Assembly: GCA_963281255.1 (NCBI GenBank)
Contig: OY725488.1
Location: 2,393,986 to 2,457,985, forward strand
DNA from: Aphrocallistes beatrix
Taxonomy: Eukaryota > Porifera > Hexactinellida > Sceptrulophora > Aphrocallistidae
Direction: 5' to 3'
Length of the DNA: 64,000 nt
Shown here: piece by piece, positions 22,618 to 35,349 of the stretch
Numbering within the stretch: position 1 is the first letter of the stretch
Layout: each line of letters opens with the position of its first letter
The notes under the pieces: generated by a model
What the model saw: only the letters and a program-made list of their open reading frames with translations
Databases searched by the model: none
What the model was told of the DNA's origin: nothing
Translations under genes and position numbers: made by a program

Positions 22618-23592
22618 TATATTATAAAAAGGCGAATCTAATCATTAAATATGTATCCAAATGCGGCTATTATGCTAAATAATGAATAGAATTGGCGTTA
22701 ATAATGTGTACATAAAAATTGGATTGTCATACGATGACGTAGCATTTTTCGAAAATCCTAACTTGGAAACCAAAAGTCGTAGACTTTCACTCTATCTTCC
22801 CAATATACTTTTTGGAAGCTCATCATTCATTCTAAACTGATAGATTATACTTCGTAGTGCCTGGAATATAAATTATTATTTACAATTATCTCAAAATATT
22901 CGGGGTTAGGGGGCTCAATGAAATTTATGGATTTTCAGGGTTCTCTTGCTATTTTTTGTAAATATTTGGTTCGAATGTACCTAAATCAGCAGTATAAATG
23001 CGAATACATGTCTGTGAATGCTTTTGTTCACTGTTAAAAACTCATTATACATTCTTCTTAACATCTAAACTTATGATTTCTATATCGCGGGACTTTAAAA
23101 TTTCAAAATTGACCGTCTTTACAGAATCTTAACTCAAAATTGGTTTGAGATAGAGGTTTGAAAAAGTTGTTCCACATCATTATGCGATGACGTAGGACCA
23201 CTTTATTTTCGATATCTTATAACTTGTTGATTTTATTCCTGATTTCCCAAATAAAACAGACATTTTCCGTTTTTTGTCCCTTTTTTTTCGGACACCGATA
23301 AAATTTACAATTTTTGTCATTTTAAATTTCTTTTGTTCCTATGAAGTTGCAAATATGGTTGACTATCTATGTATCGATTTTGGAAGCATTTTATTCCATG
23401 GTTTGTCCTGTTGCATGAGATTTCTACTACCTTGAGATTTTTACTACTTTGAATACATGGACCATGGATATGTATTAATAATGAGATTTCTACTACCGTG
23501 AGATTTTTACTACCCTAATCTTAGCAGTAATAAAAAACTTCCATCCCTAGTCGAGATTTGATTATCTTTTAACACTACACTCCTAGTATTTA

Positions 23593-26500
23593 ATGTCAAA
23601 TATCTACCCCAAGTTATTGTATTTGTTAATAATAATCAATCTTGATAATATGGACGATTCAGAATATGGAGAACTTGTTAATTATTTAACAACAAAGACC
23701 CTACCATCTCGTCTACTGTCAGCTACAAAATTTGCAAGAGCTAATTTTAAAACATTTACTTCATCATTTCAATTAGGCGGAGACAATCTTCTTTATAAGG
23801 TTAGTGAATTATATCATCATCATCATCATCATTACCAATTAATTTACTTTTTTAATAAACAATTTTTTAGTTATATTCACTAAAAGGCCAGGATAGCCTC
23901 CTACTTCGTTACCCAAATAAAAACGATTTACCAGACATCCTTCGTTTATACCATGACACGGAACATTGCGGCAGGAATCAAACAGCTGAAATGATACAGT
24001 CCAAGTATAGATGGAAGGGCATGCATGAAGATATCCGTAAATATGTAAGTACAGTCGACTCTCGTTAACACGTACACCAAGGGACCGTGGAGATTTGTAC
24101 TCCTTATCCGGAGTACGTATTAACCAAAGTACGTACATAGCCACATTTGTCCAAAATACTTAATATACATAGTGATAACTACGTGAGAGTATGAAATTGT
24201 ACTTGTCAAATAGAGAACTCATTATCCTATATGTTGTATTAACGAGATTCGATTGTATTTTCATTGAGAAATATCTGTCTAGTATCTATCTACGTACATA
24301 CTACGTACCAATTCAAAGTGCTCGTAGGCACAAACCTGTTCGTATTATCCGTGTTCGTATTAACCGATGTATTTAGTATTGAAAACGCACTGAAGGGGAC
24401 CCACAAATCGTACTTATTATCCGATATTTCGTCTTATCCGTGTTCGTGTTAACCGGAGTTCGTTTGTATATATTTTGCCATAGATCAGGTTGGGGAATCA
24501 AAACTTGTACTTCTTATCCGATTGTACTCCTCTTCCGTGTTCGTATTAACGAGAGTCGACTGTATACTGTACTATTGTAGAATTATATAACAAATAAAAC
24601 CTAAAAAAGATTTAACAAATATAAATACGTTAAACATGTGAAGTTATCTAATTAAGGGAAGGTTTACAAAATTTGTCGTTAATTAAAATTTGGTCCCAAT
24701 TTGGGAATAAAAAATTCTCCATTCAACTTTCCTGTTTTTATCAGAATTTTGCATAACTATGAGATTGGAATCTGCAGTAAAATTTTCAAATCGTTTTAAA
24801 ACTTCAGAAGTTAGTTCTGATACCGAAAACTGATCCGTGAGGATTAATTTTTTGCTTATAGTGTAAAAGTTGTAACAAGTGCCAAATGAAGGCTCCTCTT
24901 TTGCCACAACCTCAGCGAAAATTGCAACCAATTGCGCCACCAAAGTCTCCTTGGCACCATATCGGTATGGACTTGATAACTGATTTGCCAGCTAATCCAG
25001 AAGGATACAGACATGTGTTAGTGGTTGTATGCTACCTAACCAAGTTCGTTGCTGCAAGTGTGTTATAGTCCAAAACAACGAAATCAGTTATCAACGCACT
25101 CTCTGAAATTTATCTGATCTACGGCGTTCCAGCAATTATTCAGCATGATCAAGGCAAAGAATTTACAAGCAAGGTTCGTATTATATTACGAAATTGAGAA
25201 TTAATTCATTATTATCTTGTGTACTATTAATAAATATAAAGCGGACTATTCTAGTTCCTCTTGTTCCGCTGCTTAATAGTTCAAAATTGTTAGTGGGTAA
25301 GGGCGCTTAGTGGTTGCGCAACGTAACGAAGTATCGGAGGGAAAATGTTGAATATTCCCTGCTACTTGTAAAATGTATAAATCATATCGGATATATTCAA
25401 TGAAATGGTTTTAGCATTGTGTAATGTTGAAAGAGGGGGTATCTATTTTGTGACATGGTGTGACTGAAGGGGTAGGGTATGTTTGGGGCCATTTTAGCGA
25501 TAATATTATCATAATTATGTAACGTTTGAACGGTCTACTGGACAGTTCAAGTAGTGAGGGTCTACTTGTTTAAATAATTAAATTTATGTTAAATTATGTT
25601 AAACTAGGGAGATACCTAATATTCTTGTCCTGCCAGGAAATCGGTAGCTTGATCAGGGCATCAGATTAACCAAAAAGTATGGGGGAGGGACCTGGGGCCT
25701 TATTCACTCAAGTTGTATTGTCAAATTCTAAGAATTACCTGAAATTCAATCAATTTTTCTAAAAACGACAATTCTTAGAAAATAATTAATGATGTCGAGG
25801 GTTCACTAAACTTGTATTAAATAGGTATTTGACATCATTATTTCAACCTCTATTTTACTAGATCTTTCAATCTTTCAATTCCAAAAAGTTAAATTGTTAT
25901 AATACGTACATTACAATTAATTAACAATGCCATCATGATGACGCTAGATAAAAGCCATACTACTATATTACGCATTATATTTGTGGTGAAGATGAAATCT
26001 TGCTGTTATTAATAAACATGATTCAAATTGAAGCTGATGCAACATTTGATTACTTGTAAATTTGAACTACATAACTTACGTAAAAGAAACCAAAAATAAG
26101 CAATGAATTGTAATACTTAATATCAAGCGGTTTCCATTTTTAGCATCAGCTCATGATACAATCTATCTAATATACTATGTATGGTATGACAGTTGCATTG
26201 AGCTAAGAGATTGCGCTATGCGTACGTAGTCAAATCAAGTAATACTAGAGTGACAATACAACTTCTAACTAATGACGAATATTATGTTTCATTATTTAAT
26301 TAATCTATACTTTGCGAGTACGAATACCATCTACGGTTCTAACGATTATCGTGAACAGGAAACTTTCAATAAAAAAATAGTTTGTTGATAAATTTGTAAA
26401 GAAATTATATTTCGGTAGGCTAATTCTACTAAATAAATAAATAAATTCATTCTCTTCAATAACTAGTACTTGTAAATGAATATTTCAGCATACTTTAATG

Positions 26501-29500
26501 GGTGATGTTAGATTTGATAATGTGTCAGGCTATGGCAATCAATACCCGCTAAAGAATTAAATTAAAACAGTGCAAATATTTGAGAGATATTCTAAACTAA
26601 TGTACATATAATGAATGTATCCACTGATAAATAAATTTTTGTTATATTCGAATTAGGAATTCAGGGACTATCACAATACCCTTGAAGTTGACAATCGTGC
26701 TACTACCGCTTACCGTCCCCAAGGGAATGGCCTCGTAGAATATCATAACAAGATAATCAAGAGGTATGTATTTTGAACATTATTATTATCCTTACTATTA
26801 AAACTCGATTAATGTATATTTATTTATATAGTATATATATATATATCTGTAACGAATTGATTGAAGAAACTGCCAGGCGCAGAAAGCTGATTTTTTGGCA
26901 TGTGGGAGTATTTTGGCTATGGCTCCAGCAAGTTCTGAGCTCAGACGAAAATGTCGACTCATCATGGAATTATGACGTCATTGTCACATTTTTGTTAAGC
27001 AACACAGTTATTCGAGCATAACTCAGCCATTATAGGAGATAGAAGACTGAAATTTTAATAAAATCTGTATACTAACAAAAATGATGACTCATCACTTTGC
27101 TATGACGTCATCATTACTCATCAAAATTTTAAAAATTGACAAATTTGGTGATTTTTCGTGCGATGTCGAATATAACAGTAAGACAGACATATTTAGGGAT
27201 GTTATCTCCCATATAATTAATCAATGTGACCACAGGCGCCCAAAGGGCGCCTCCGGCGGACACAAAGTGTCCGCCAGCCGCGCAGCGCAAGCAAACGAAG
27301 CGCGCTTGTTATTATGATATTCCAAAATACTTTCACATGTAAACAAACGTAGAAAAATTTCGATGATGATGGCGGATAATGACGCAGGTTGGCCGAGTAA
27401 GCTACAAGCCGCAGTATTATCAGCGAATATTCATCGGAAGCTTTCGACCGACTATAGCCCATTCCAGCTGATGTTTGGACGTAATTTTGACCATCTTCCC
27501 CTTCTCCGATTACTGAAGTTAGACACTTTAAGCTCTGCGAACCTATCCGAAGATGAGACATCCAGTGAGAATGATTCCTGCTGGATTGTAGATTTAGAAC
27601 AGCAAAGGGTTGTTGAACGTGCTAATGCCAGAACAAATATCAAGATAAAACAAGGAAAACAAAAGAGATCATATGACCTCAAAGTCGATTCCACCAGGTA
27701 ACTACAAGTATAATAGTAATATATATATAAATTAATTTTCTTTGAGCGATCAGTTAATCATCTTATAATTTTTAGGCCACGATTCGAGATTAGTGATTTA
27801 TTCATTGTCTTCGACAAAACAAAGGAGAAAAAAATGCCAGGAACAAAGGATAAACCGATGTATATGGGTCCTTTTGAAGTAGCTGACTTAACTGATAGTC
27901 ACTTAATCGCTAAAACAGGTGATAAGATGAAGAAATACCCAATTCATCTTACAAGGAAGTACTATTCTCGATTTATTGAAGTAAGTATATTTTTAGTACA
28001 ATACCCTATCTTACATTTTCCTATATTGACTAACAACAATATCAGGATACAGAATCTGATGCTACACCTATTATGGGGAAACGAAGCGCTGACGAGGTCA
28101 ATTCCACAGACAGTCAAGCATCAATTCTTCAAACAAGTAGAAACAAACACGTCAAGGTCTTTATATACATTTAGAATTTGTGCAGATATGCTGTGATAAA
28201 ATATGCTAGTAATCACAAACAAGAATTTTAACGATCAACATTCACAATATCAAAACCAAAACTTAGTAAAATTGAGTCTAAGTCTAAGTTTAGTGTACTA
28301 GAGGGAGAGACACTGCTGATTCTTACAAAAGTGTACTATATTTAGGTGGATACGAAGTGCTTGACAAACTGTTTTTGTTCTTTGTTTCGAAGTATGTATC
28401 GTATACTATTTTACCTTTAGGAGGAAATTATCAGGCACATAAAGAAAGATACCTTACTTTCTCAATTACATCGAGAGCTATCCAATTCTCCTGTAAAGGA
28501 TATAATGCTACCAATTTCAATATTGCTATCGGTTATCAAGGATGAAAGTTCGTCATCACTGGCAAGTTACTGATATATATTTGCTTCATCTGATTAAACA
28601 ACTAGCTATATGATGTATATACACCCTATATTATTTTACTTAGAGAGAGGAAATCATTAACCACCTCGTTCAATGGACTGAAGTAGCCTTCTCGGAGAAG
28701 AAGCAGCTTCCTCATCCAAAACCATTTGACTATGTTTATCAGATCCTCTATGCAACCGTGAGTAAATTCGGGTTTATTTATTCTTTTAAAATAATTCATA
28801 AAATTAATATGTACGTAAATATAGGTCATAGAATATCTAGAAGATCAGCTGATTGTCTCAAGAACTCAACAAGATCTCAAATCGCTCCCTTATACATTCC
28901 ATCAATTCAAAAATCAAGACATTCCTAATTATTCTCCGATATCTAGAGAATGGCAAATATCAAAGTGCAATCTGTTACAACTTCCATTCGAGAAAAAACT
29001 ACCTCAGGCAGATTATTACGTTGGAAAACCGCTAGGAAGTTTCATTCCCCTTGAACAGTATCCCATAGAACGCGATGGTAACTGCTTTTTCAGAGCTATC
29101 TCAGCCGCGCTAACGGGTTCAGAGAATCACCACGAGAAAATTCGCGGGGAGGTTTATAGATTTATTGGAGTTCAAGGAGCTAGCTACATTACACGCTACC
29201 TTGAATTAAAATTTAGCAAGCTGTCATCAAAGCACTATCTTTTACAGTCACAAATGGGTAGTGATCATATTTGGGCAACCGACGTCGAAATAATGGCAGT
29301 ATCCATGATGTTAGGGATATACCTGTTTGTTGCGAACTTCCATTGTGATTCGAAGAAAACATACAACGAAATAAGATGGTATCGCTACCATTTTTATGAA
29401 GAGCACAGATCTAACCAAGCGATGTACCTAACTAATTTTGATGAACATTTTCAGCCTGTTACAGACCTAATTAACTGCCGCTATCAGTCATATTTTACTT

Positions 29501-29541
29501 CGGACAGTTTTAGCAGTGCAGTTGTAATAGACGACGAGTAA
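23593..29541 (+). CDS. Ginger1 transposase: zinc finger, integrase-like DDE core, GPY/F motif, OTU protease; about 11 exons
   Basis: Exons with GT-AG borders and matching phase: 23650-23799 (or from ATG 23593), 23871-24044, 24862-25173, 26657-26763, 27353-27697, 27776-27980, 28046-28156, a short one near 28347, about 28422-28564, about 28642-28757, and 28825-29541. Exon 2 has the LLLRYPNK motif and HDTEH, and exon 3 completes the H2C2 finger with KSCNKCQ. The catalytic triad is D (24970) in IGMDLI, D (25147) in QHDQGKEF and E (26738) in LVEYHN. Exon 6 has YMGPFEV, the GPY/F motif. The last exon holds the OTU domain, with Cys in RDGNCFFR (29083) and a candidate His in DEHFQ (29446). The gene is nearly whole, with one in-frame interruption seen, so this copy is probably inactive. 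Exons 8-10 are the least certain. Confidence 0.8.
24052..24562. mobile_element. Tigger/pogo-type MITE in Ginger1 intron 2
   Basis: The termini CAGTCGACTCTCGTTAACAC and, inverted, CAGTCGACTCTCGTTAATAC are flanked by TA (24050-24051, 24563-24564). The ends resemble those of Tigger elements. The 511-bp interior repeats short GTACGTATTAACC-like motifs. It begins seven bases after the splice donor. Confidence 0.8.
25174..26656. other. Long Ginger1 intron 3
   Basis: This 1.48-kb AT-rich intron lies between the two parts of the DDE core. It holds a GGGGCCTTATTCACTCAAG stretch (25691) like other Harbinger-type MITE ends, with no partner end identified. No exon was recognised. Confidence 0.4.
26789..27308 (+). 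mobile_element. HLR full copy in Ginger1 intron 4
   Basis: It starts TCCTTACTATTAAAACTCGA after A, ends GCGCGCTTG before T, and has no duplication. The hairpins AGGCGCCC-AAA-GGGCGCCT (27234-27252) and GGCGGACAC-AAA-GTGTCCGCC (27255-27275) are perfect here. It lies between splice donor 26764 and acceptor 27352, so it would be removed from the mRNA. Confidence 0.6.
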
Positions 29542-30213
29542 CAGTTTTTCACTTATTCTATTATAAATATTAAATAATTATTTGTTGTTTGTAATTAGCT
29601 ATTTACCCTGTTAGAAATTATTGATATCGTAATTGTGATAATAATGATTATGATGTGAAATAGAAGAATTACAAAACAAGTTTCGGATTGACGTAATTTC
29701 TGACAGTTTATTTTCGGGGTGAAATCATTTGCATTCTACTACAGTAGTACAGAGCAATTGTAGTGTGTGATTAAGATACTGTTTCAATGGTGACGATGAC
29801 CTAATTCACTTTAATCACATTAAGAATGCTTGTTCTATGCTTTGTTGATTAAGTATCACACATTATATTACAAAAATTCAAAATAATGTTTTTTTCTCAT
29901 CCCAGTATATGTAAATGTCCGTTTAGATCTTCGAATAGATAACTAGATTTGTAATTTGGGAGCCTTACGAATTTCAATTTCTAATATATTCTAGTTTTTC
30001 TATCCAACTAAAAAATAAAATAACAAGTTTACTAACACACCATCTATTCTGCAATTTATCATAGTTTTATCTTATCATCATCAACCTTCAAATCACTAAA
30101 TAATGATTTCACCACTTTTAGGCATTAGTTCTAAAAGTGGTGAAAATATTATGTAGTGTAAAGTCTGGCTTAATTGTGAAGGAGCTGTGAACTATGGATA
30201 AATGCAGAGTGTA
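29542..30213. other. Ginger1 3' non-coding region with a perfect hairpin
   Basis: There is no coding signal. At 30107-30145 TTTCACCACTTTTAG pairs perfectly with CTAAAAGTGGTGAAA around a 9-base loop. AATAAA-like signals (AATAATT, AAAATAAAATAA near 30010) could serve polyadenylation. Confidence 0.5.
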
Positions 30214-30548
30214 GGTAGTAGAAATCTCACGGTAGTAGAAATCTCATGGTTAATACATATCCATGGTCCATGTATTCAAAGTGGTAAAAATCTCACGGTA
30301 GTAGAAATCAGTCCTAAACAATTCATTGAGGGACCGGATTTCTACCATTAAGATGTGCTAGCGAAAAACGAAAAAAACAGACTTTGAGACACTGTGTCTC
30401 AAAAATTAGAAATGAGAATCAAAAACGTTTTGGAATGTGCAAGTATTTCTTGACGGAGATACCTCCCCACGCTTAACATCACTTATAGCTCTACTTTTAT
30501 CGTATGCTGTAAGCCAAATCATGTTTTTTTCGAGGGCGGTATCCTTAA

Positions 30549-32170
30549 GCGTTGGCAGGTATCTCCATCAAGAAATACTTACACATTCCAAACCGTTTTT
30601 GATTCTCGTTTCTAGTTTTTGCGATACAGTGTCTCAAAGTCTGTTTTTTTCGTTTTTCGCTAGCATATCTTAATGTTAGAAATCGAGCCACTCAAGGAAT
30701 TGTTTAGGACATACCAAGGAAACAAATACTTCCAAAATCGAATCATAGATAGTCAACCATATTTGCAACTTCATAGGATCAAAAGAAAGTTAAAATGACT
30801 CAGATTGTAAATTTTATCGGCGTCCGAAAATAAAGGGCCAAAAAACGGCGAAAAATGTTTGGTTTTTTTGAAATCAGAAATAAAATCACCAAGTTATAGG
30901 ATATCAAAATAATGTGGTCCTACGTTCATCGCCTAATGATATGGAACAACTCTTGATATTTTCAAACCTCTACCTCAAACCAATTTTGACCTAAATTCTG
31001 TAAAGACGGTCAATTTTGAAATTTGAAAGTCCCTAGATATAGAGATTTTAAGTTTGGATGTTAAGAAGAATGTAATGAGTTATAAAAAATGAACAAAAGC
31101 ATTCACAGACATTTACTCGCATTTATACTGATGATTTGAGTAGATTCGAACCAAATATTTACACAAAATAGCAAGAGTACCCTGAAAATCCCCAAATTTC
31201 CTTGAGGCCCCTAACCCCGAATATTTTGAGATAATTGTGAATAATAATTCATATTCCTAGCACTACGAAGTATAATCTATCAGTTTAGAATGAATAAAGT
31301 GCTTCCAAAAAGTATATTAGGAAGTTAGAGCGAAAGTCTCGAATTTTAGTTTCCAAGTTAGGATTTTCGAAAAATGCTACGCCATCATATGACAAAAATC
31401 TAACATTCCATAGGATGTAGTGCAATTATTATCAATGAATTATATATGTACCCTCATAAAAAGAATATTAGGAAGTGAGAACTAAGAATTTGGGCTTATA
31501 TTTATAGATAGAGAGATATCTCCTTTTGGACCCTAAATGGGGGTTTTTGAACGAATCTGGGAGATCCAAGGCCTGAACTTTCAAAATAATTATCAAAAGT
31601 TCTCTAATTTTTCTGTACACATTATTAACATGAATTGTATTCATTATTTAGTGTAATTGCCACATTTTGATATTTAATGATTAGATTCGCCATTTTCTAA
31701 TATATTCAAAGTTCTCCATATAATTTGTTGAACAATCAAATCAAAAATAAGTCGAGAAATATTTAATTTTTGACAAAGGAATGTTTGAGGAACCTATATA
31801 TTTTCGCATTATCTTTTTATTTAAGAATATAATTGATTATATATCTTCAATAGTTTTTAAGATATGACATTGGCGTCTTTCGGGACTATAGAGAGATATT
31901 ATATAATCTCCAATTGTGCCAAAACAATGTTCCATATCATTGAAAAATTATCAAATAAGTTTAAAACTAATTGGTGAATGCATCAAAAACCTCCAATAAT
32001 TTTCAATTTTTAGCAATGATAACCTTTGGGGGTTAACTCATAACAATCAAAATAAATACCGTCCAACTAGTGCTATCAGATGGTAGACCGCTCAGTAATA
32101 CAATGAAATTAACAACAACAAATTTTGCCGCTTTTTTGACGCCAGGCAAGGTTTTTCGAGGGCGGTATCC
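30549..32170. mobile_element. TTE copy 2, right part (host of copy 1)
   Basis: This is the inverse of the copy-1 arm, ending TTTTTCGAGGGCGGTATCC before TTAA at 32171. Together with 21359-21394 it is the target into which copy 1 inserted. Copies 1 and 2 lie head to head and make a near palindrome of about 3.3 kb once the later insertions are discounted. There is no gene. Confidence 0.65.
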
Positions 32171-32182
32171 TTAAATGGGGTT

Positions 32183-35100
32183 TGTTGTGCCGGTAGCCAG
32201 GTCAACAGAGTCAAGTGATGTACACTAACCGGACAAAAGTATTTGTACACTATATTATTCTCCACACAAATATTACTAAATTGGCTCTTTTCATGAAGGG
32301 AAAGTATTCAAACTAGTATATGAGCTATTAGGAGTCTGAATTAAGATTCGAAATCTTCACATTTGAATTAGTAATAGTTGAAGATTTCTAATAAATTGCT
32401 CTACCCAATGAGTAAAATTATCAACCTGTGACACAAGAGGGAGTACATCACCGTTATGAATAGTGATAAAAAGGGTCATATGTGGCACAAAGTGGCAGTG
32501 ATTGATGATTTGAAAACATTGGGAATTAATAATTGATCCGAAATTTCCTGCAATAACTAATTCGAAAGGGAAGATTTCGAATTTGAAACCCTATTAGTTG
32601 TATCACTTACCGTTTCGGAGTTTAAATCTTCATGGATAGATCCATTTTAGTATTAAATGCACTTGAGATAATGAAGTGTGCAAATACTTTTGTTCGGTTA
32701 GTGTACTGTAATAGAATTATTAAAATATGATACTACACTATACCCTGTATGAGTTATAAGAGTAGGTAAAGTCCTACAGTGACTAACAACTTGGGTGGTA
32801 CTAGCTAGGGGGTAACTACGTAGAGCGACGTGATCTTAACATCACTTCTCCTTCAAACGAGCTCCATTTAGAGAATAGGTCGGACATTAGTAAGAAATAC
32901 ATATGTTGGTCACTTCCCTATGGCAAAGTCGCCACGTTAAAGGCAACTATTTGACATTGCTTGTGCGCAGATCGATTTGATTTCAATGGTTCACCGGCCT
33001 TCTTTTCTCCCTTTTCTCTCTGACAGATAATACACCGGCTGCAGAACTGCCGAATATCCCTCTACATTTTGTCCCCAGTGAACTGCAGCCTCAAGATGTA
33101 GAGAGTTCTCCTCATGTCAGGGTGGGACGCGTTGTGCACGCGTTCAAAGACTATCTCCCTCAGCCGTTCCGGAACTAGAAAAAGGCCGTCGGGGTCACGA
33201 TATTCTCTGTCAAGGCGAGTCGCTGATTGCGGTCACGATCGTACCAGGCTAATCGCGCATCCCACTACCACACTAAGGAACTGATAGCTGGTTCAACTCG
33301 TTGTCCTGTACGAATCTCCTCCAAGAAACTACAGTCTGTTAAGTTGTAAACGAACCTGTCGAACTCACACTCGTCATTAACTCGATCATCAACTCCACAC
33401 TCAAGCCTCGATACAAAAATCGGCAGCGCTGTTGTTGATCCCCTGTACGTATTGTATTTCGTAATCTAGACCCTCTAACTCCTGGATCCAGTGGGTAAAC
33501 TTGCTCTAGGGTTCCGCTGCTTCCGAAGCCAAAGCAGAGGATGTGATCGCTAATAAATGTTATCTTACAGGCCACCTTTAGGTAGTTTCCCAACTTCCTG
33601 CTTAAGGCTATGAGAGCCCACATTCTATCTCTCCAGCTGCAATCGTCTTTTCAGGTTAGGTCATTTAGCGCCCTGTAGTCCACAACGAAACGGGTTCCGC
33701 CACCCTTCTTCGTAACAAGTATGATCGGACTGATCATGGGGAGTATGACGGGCGGCATATTCGCTCCGCAACATTTCAGTTACTTGTTGGTCGATATGGG
33801 CCTATGTGGCTGGGGACATTCGTCTCGGTTTGTGCTTGACTAGCAGGTGATTCCCAGTGTCAATCAATGGGTCGTGTATGGGGGTCATCGATGACGACTT
33901 CGGGTTTTCAGCGAATACATCAGAGAATTCATTAATCATGGCGACTAATTCTCTTCTCGCTCTTTTAGGTAGCTGTGGGCTGATAGGAACGTATATCTTC
34001 TCCCTCCTCCCGCGTTCGTTAGGTGTGTACGTGCGTTGGGATTGTTGGCATTCGACTGCTGCTACCGCTGATGTGACAAGGCGTCCCCACCTTCGAGACC
34101 GACTCTGGTGTCCTTCCAAACGGTGCCAAGTCGCACTCAATGGGTGTTCCAGTCGAATTCTGTGGACTCGAACTTCATTAGTGGATCCATACCTAGAATG
34201 CGGTTTTGAATGTTATAATGCAATACACAAGAACTACTGGTTACCTGGTTGTCTCCTATGTCAACTTCCAAAATGATGTGATTAGTTCGACCGGATTATT
34301 TCCGACGCCATAAACCTTGCCTACTCGGCTATTCATTTGCTTCTCTAAACCCAAATCCCGAATAGTCCCCAAATCGAAAACTGAAGGTCCGACTCCGGAG
34401 TCCAAGACCATTTCCAGTATCGCATTGGCTATTTTACGGGTAATAAGACTGATAAGTCAGAGCCGTAGGCCACTAAGTGCATTGTGCTGTTCCTGGGAGT
34501 ACCATCCTTCTTACTTAAGTATTAGAGCAGTTGCTGATGGTGTATCTTGTTCCCACACCACTAGCAACACTTCTTAGTGCAGTAACGCCACATGTGATCG
34601 TGTGTACGCGAAGTGGTGAAGACCGCAACAACAGTGAAGGAAGCGTTTGACGCCCTGTCAGTCACACTTGATCCCCCTAATGGTCCCGTTCTCAAGACAG
34701 GCTGTGCAGACTCAGCTGGCAACCGGCCGATTCCATAGACCAATTCATCTTTACGGCGAAACATTTTGCGCGGAGGCTGGGCTGGACTTTAAATTCGTAG
34801 CTTCGCTAGTGGCATCTCAGCTCCCTAGAAGCCAAGATCAAAGACACGGTTTTGGAAGTTGATGGTGATTTAGAGAGCGTTGGGAGCCGATAGCTACTTA
34901 TGGATATAAAATGCGAATTGAATGATCGTGGTCTCGCACTAAATATGAGATGCCGCGACTCAGAGCGGATTGTCAAGGTGGATGCTTTGTCCGATCCGTC
35001 CGGTGATGATCCGCCAGATGCTGAAAAAGGGCAATCCGAGGATTCTGACAGAACGATAGCCTACACTCAGCATAGGGGTAGCAGAGGTTGCAGATATAGA

Positions 35101-35349
35101 GCACAAGGACAGTCTCAAAACAAGTCCCGATGGTCGCCATTTCGATTGAAGCTAGTTTTGTTATTATGCTGGGCCGGTTGCCAGGTCATCAGAGTTAAGT
35201 GATGTACTGTAATAGAATAACAAAAATAAGATACTACACAAATAATATCCTGTCATATATGAAGTAAGAGTAGTTGAAGTCCTACAGTGACTAACACATT
35301 GGGTGTTACTAGCTAGAGGATAACTACGTAGAGCGACGTGGTCCTAACA
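32183..35349 (-). mobile_element. Gypsy LTR retrotransposon fossil
   Basis: Two direct repeats of about 175-190 bp (32183-32841 with a later MITE inside, and 35159-35349) begin TGTT and end AACA. On the minus strand between them, remnants of Gypsy Pol can be recognised in the expected order: the stretch before reverse transcriptase (33802-34140), the start of reverse transcriptase (about 33660-33790), and an integrase zinc finger (about 32980-33070). Gag presumably lies at 34200-35150 but is not recognisable. The element is short, badly broken with many breaks, and old, since its two LTRs differ clearly. No convincing target duplication was seen. Confidence 0.75.
32223..32703. mobile_element. 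Tc1/mariner-type MITE, copy A
   Basis: The ends CACTAACCGGACAAAAGTAT and, inverted, CACTAACCGAACAAAAGTAT are flanked by TA (32221-32222, 32704-32705). It sits in the left Gypsy LTR, and the right LTR shows the empty site GATGTACTGTAATAG. A second copy is at 37626. Confidence 0.85.

Larger units (their letters stand above)
23409..30310 (+). mobile_element. Ginger1-type DNA transposon, 6.9 kb
   Basis: Inverted repeats of about 100 bp (23409-23514, 30214-30310) share GATTTCTACTACC and the block ACATGGACCATGGATATGTA. The element begins TG and ends CA, like Gypsy LTR edges, but there are no LTRs. The 4-bp duplication GTCC flanks it (23405-23408, 30311-30314). The empty site can be read in the opposite arm of the host repeat near 30714. 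The gene inside has an integrase-like transposase with a GPF motif and a C-terminal OTU protease, the published Ginger1 domain set. Introns contain two further insertions. Confidence 0.85.
21399..30544. mobile_element. TTAA-target non-autonomous element (TTE), copy 1, complete but with two insertions
   Basis: The ends are GGATACCGCCCTCGAAAAAC and, inverted, GGATACCGCCCTCGAAAAAA, with TTAA on both sides (21395-21398, 30545-30548). Without its insertions (HLR 22089-22617 and Ginger1 23409-30310) it is about 1.7 kb and has no coding frame. Its flanks, TTACAGCATACGATGAAAG on the left and GCGTTGGCAGGTATCTCC on the right, are adjacent bases of the same family. It therefore jumped into another copy of itself. 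TTAA duplication is known for piggyBac and Kolobok. Which of them moves it is open. Confidence 0.75.

Noticed and set aside
23813-23835. Poly-histidine stretch in the first Ginger1 frame
   Set aside because: It is a CAT microsatellite just after a GTTAGT donor, within the first intron.
23409-30310. Reading the integrase-like gene as a Gypsy LTR retrotransposon
   Set aside because: No direct LTRs, no gag or reverse transcriptase; inverted repeats, a 4-bp duplication and the OTU tail fit Ginger1.
33857-34276. 139-codon plus-strand frame
   Set aside because: Antisense to Gypsy Pol remnants.
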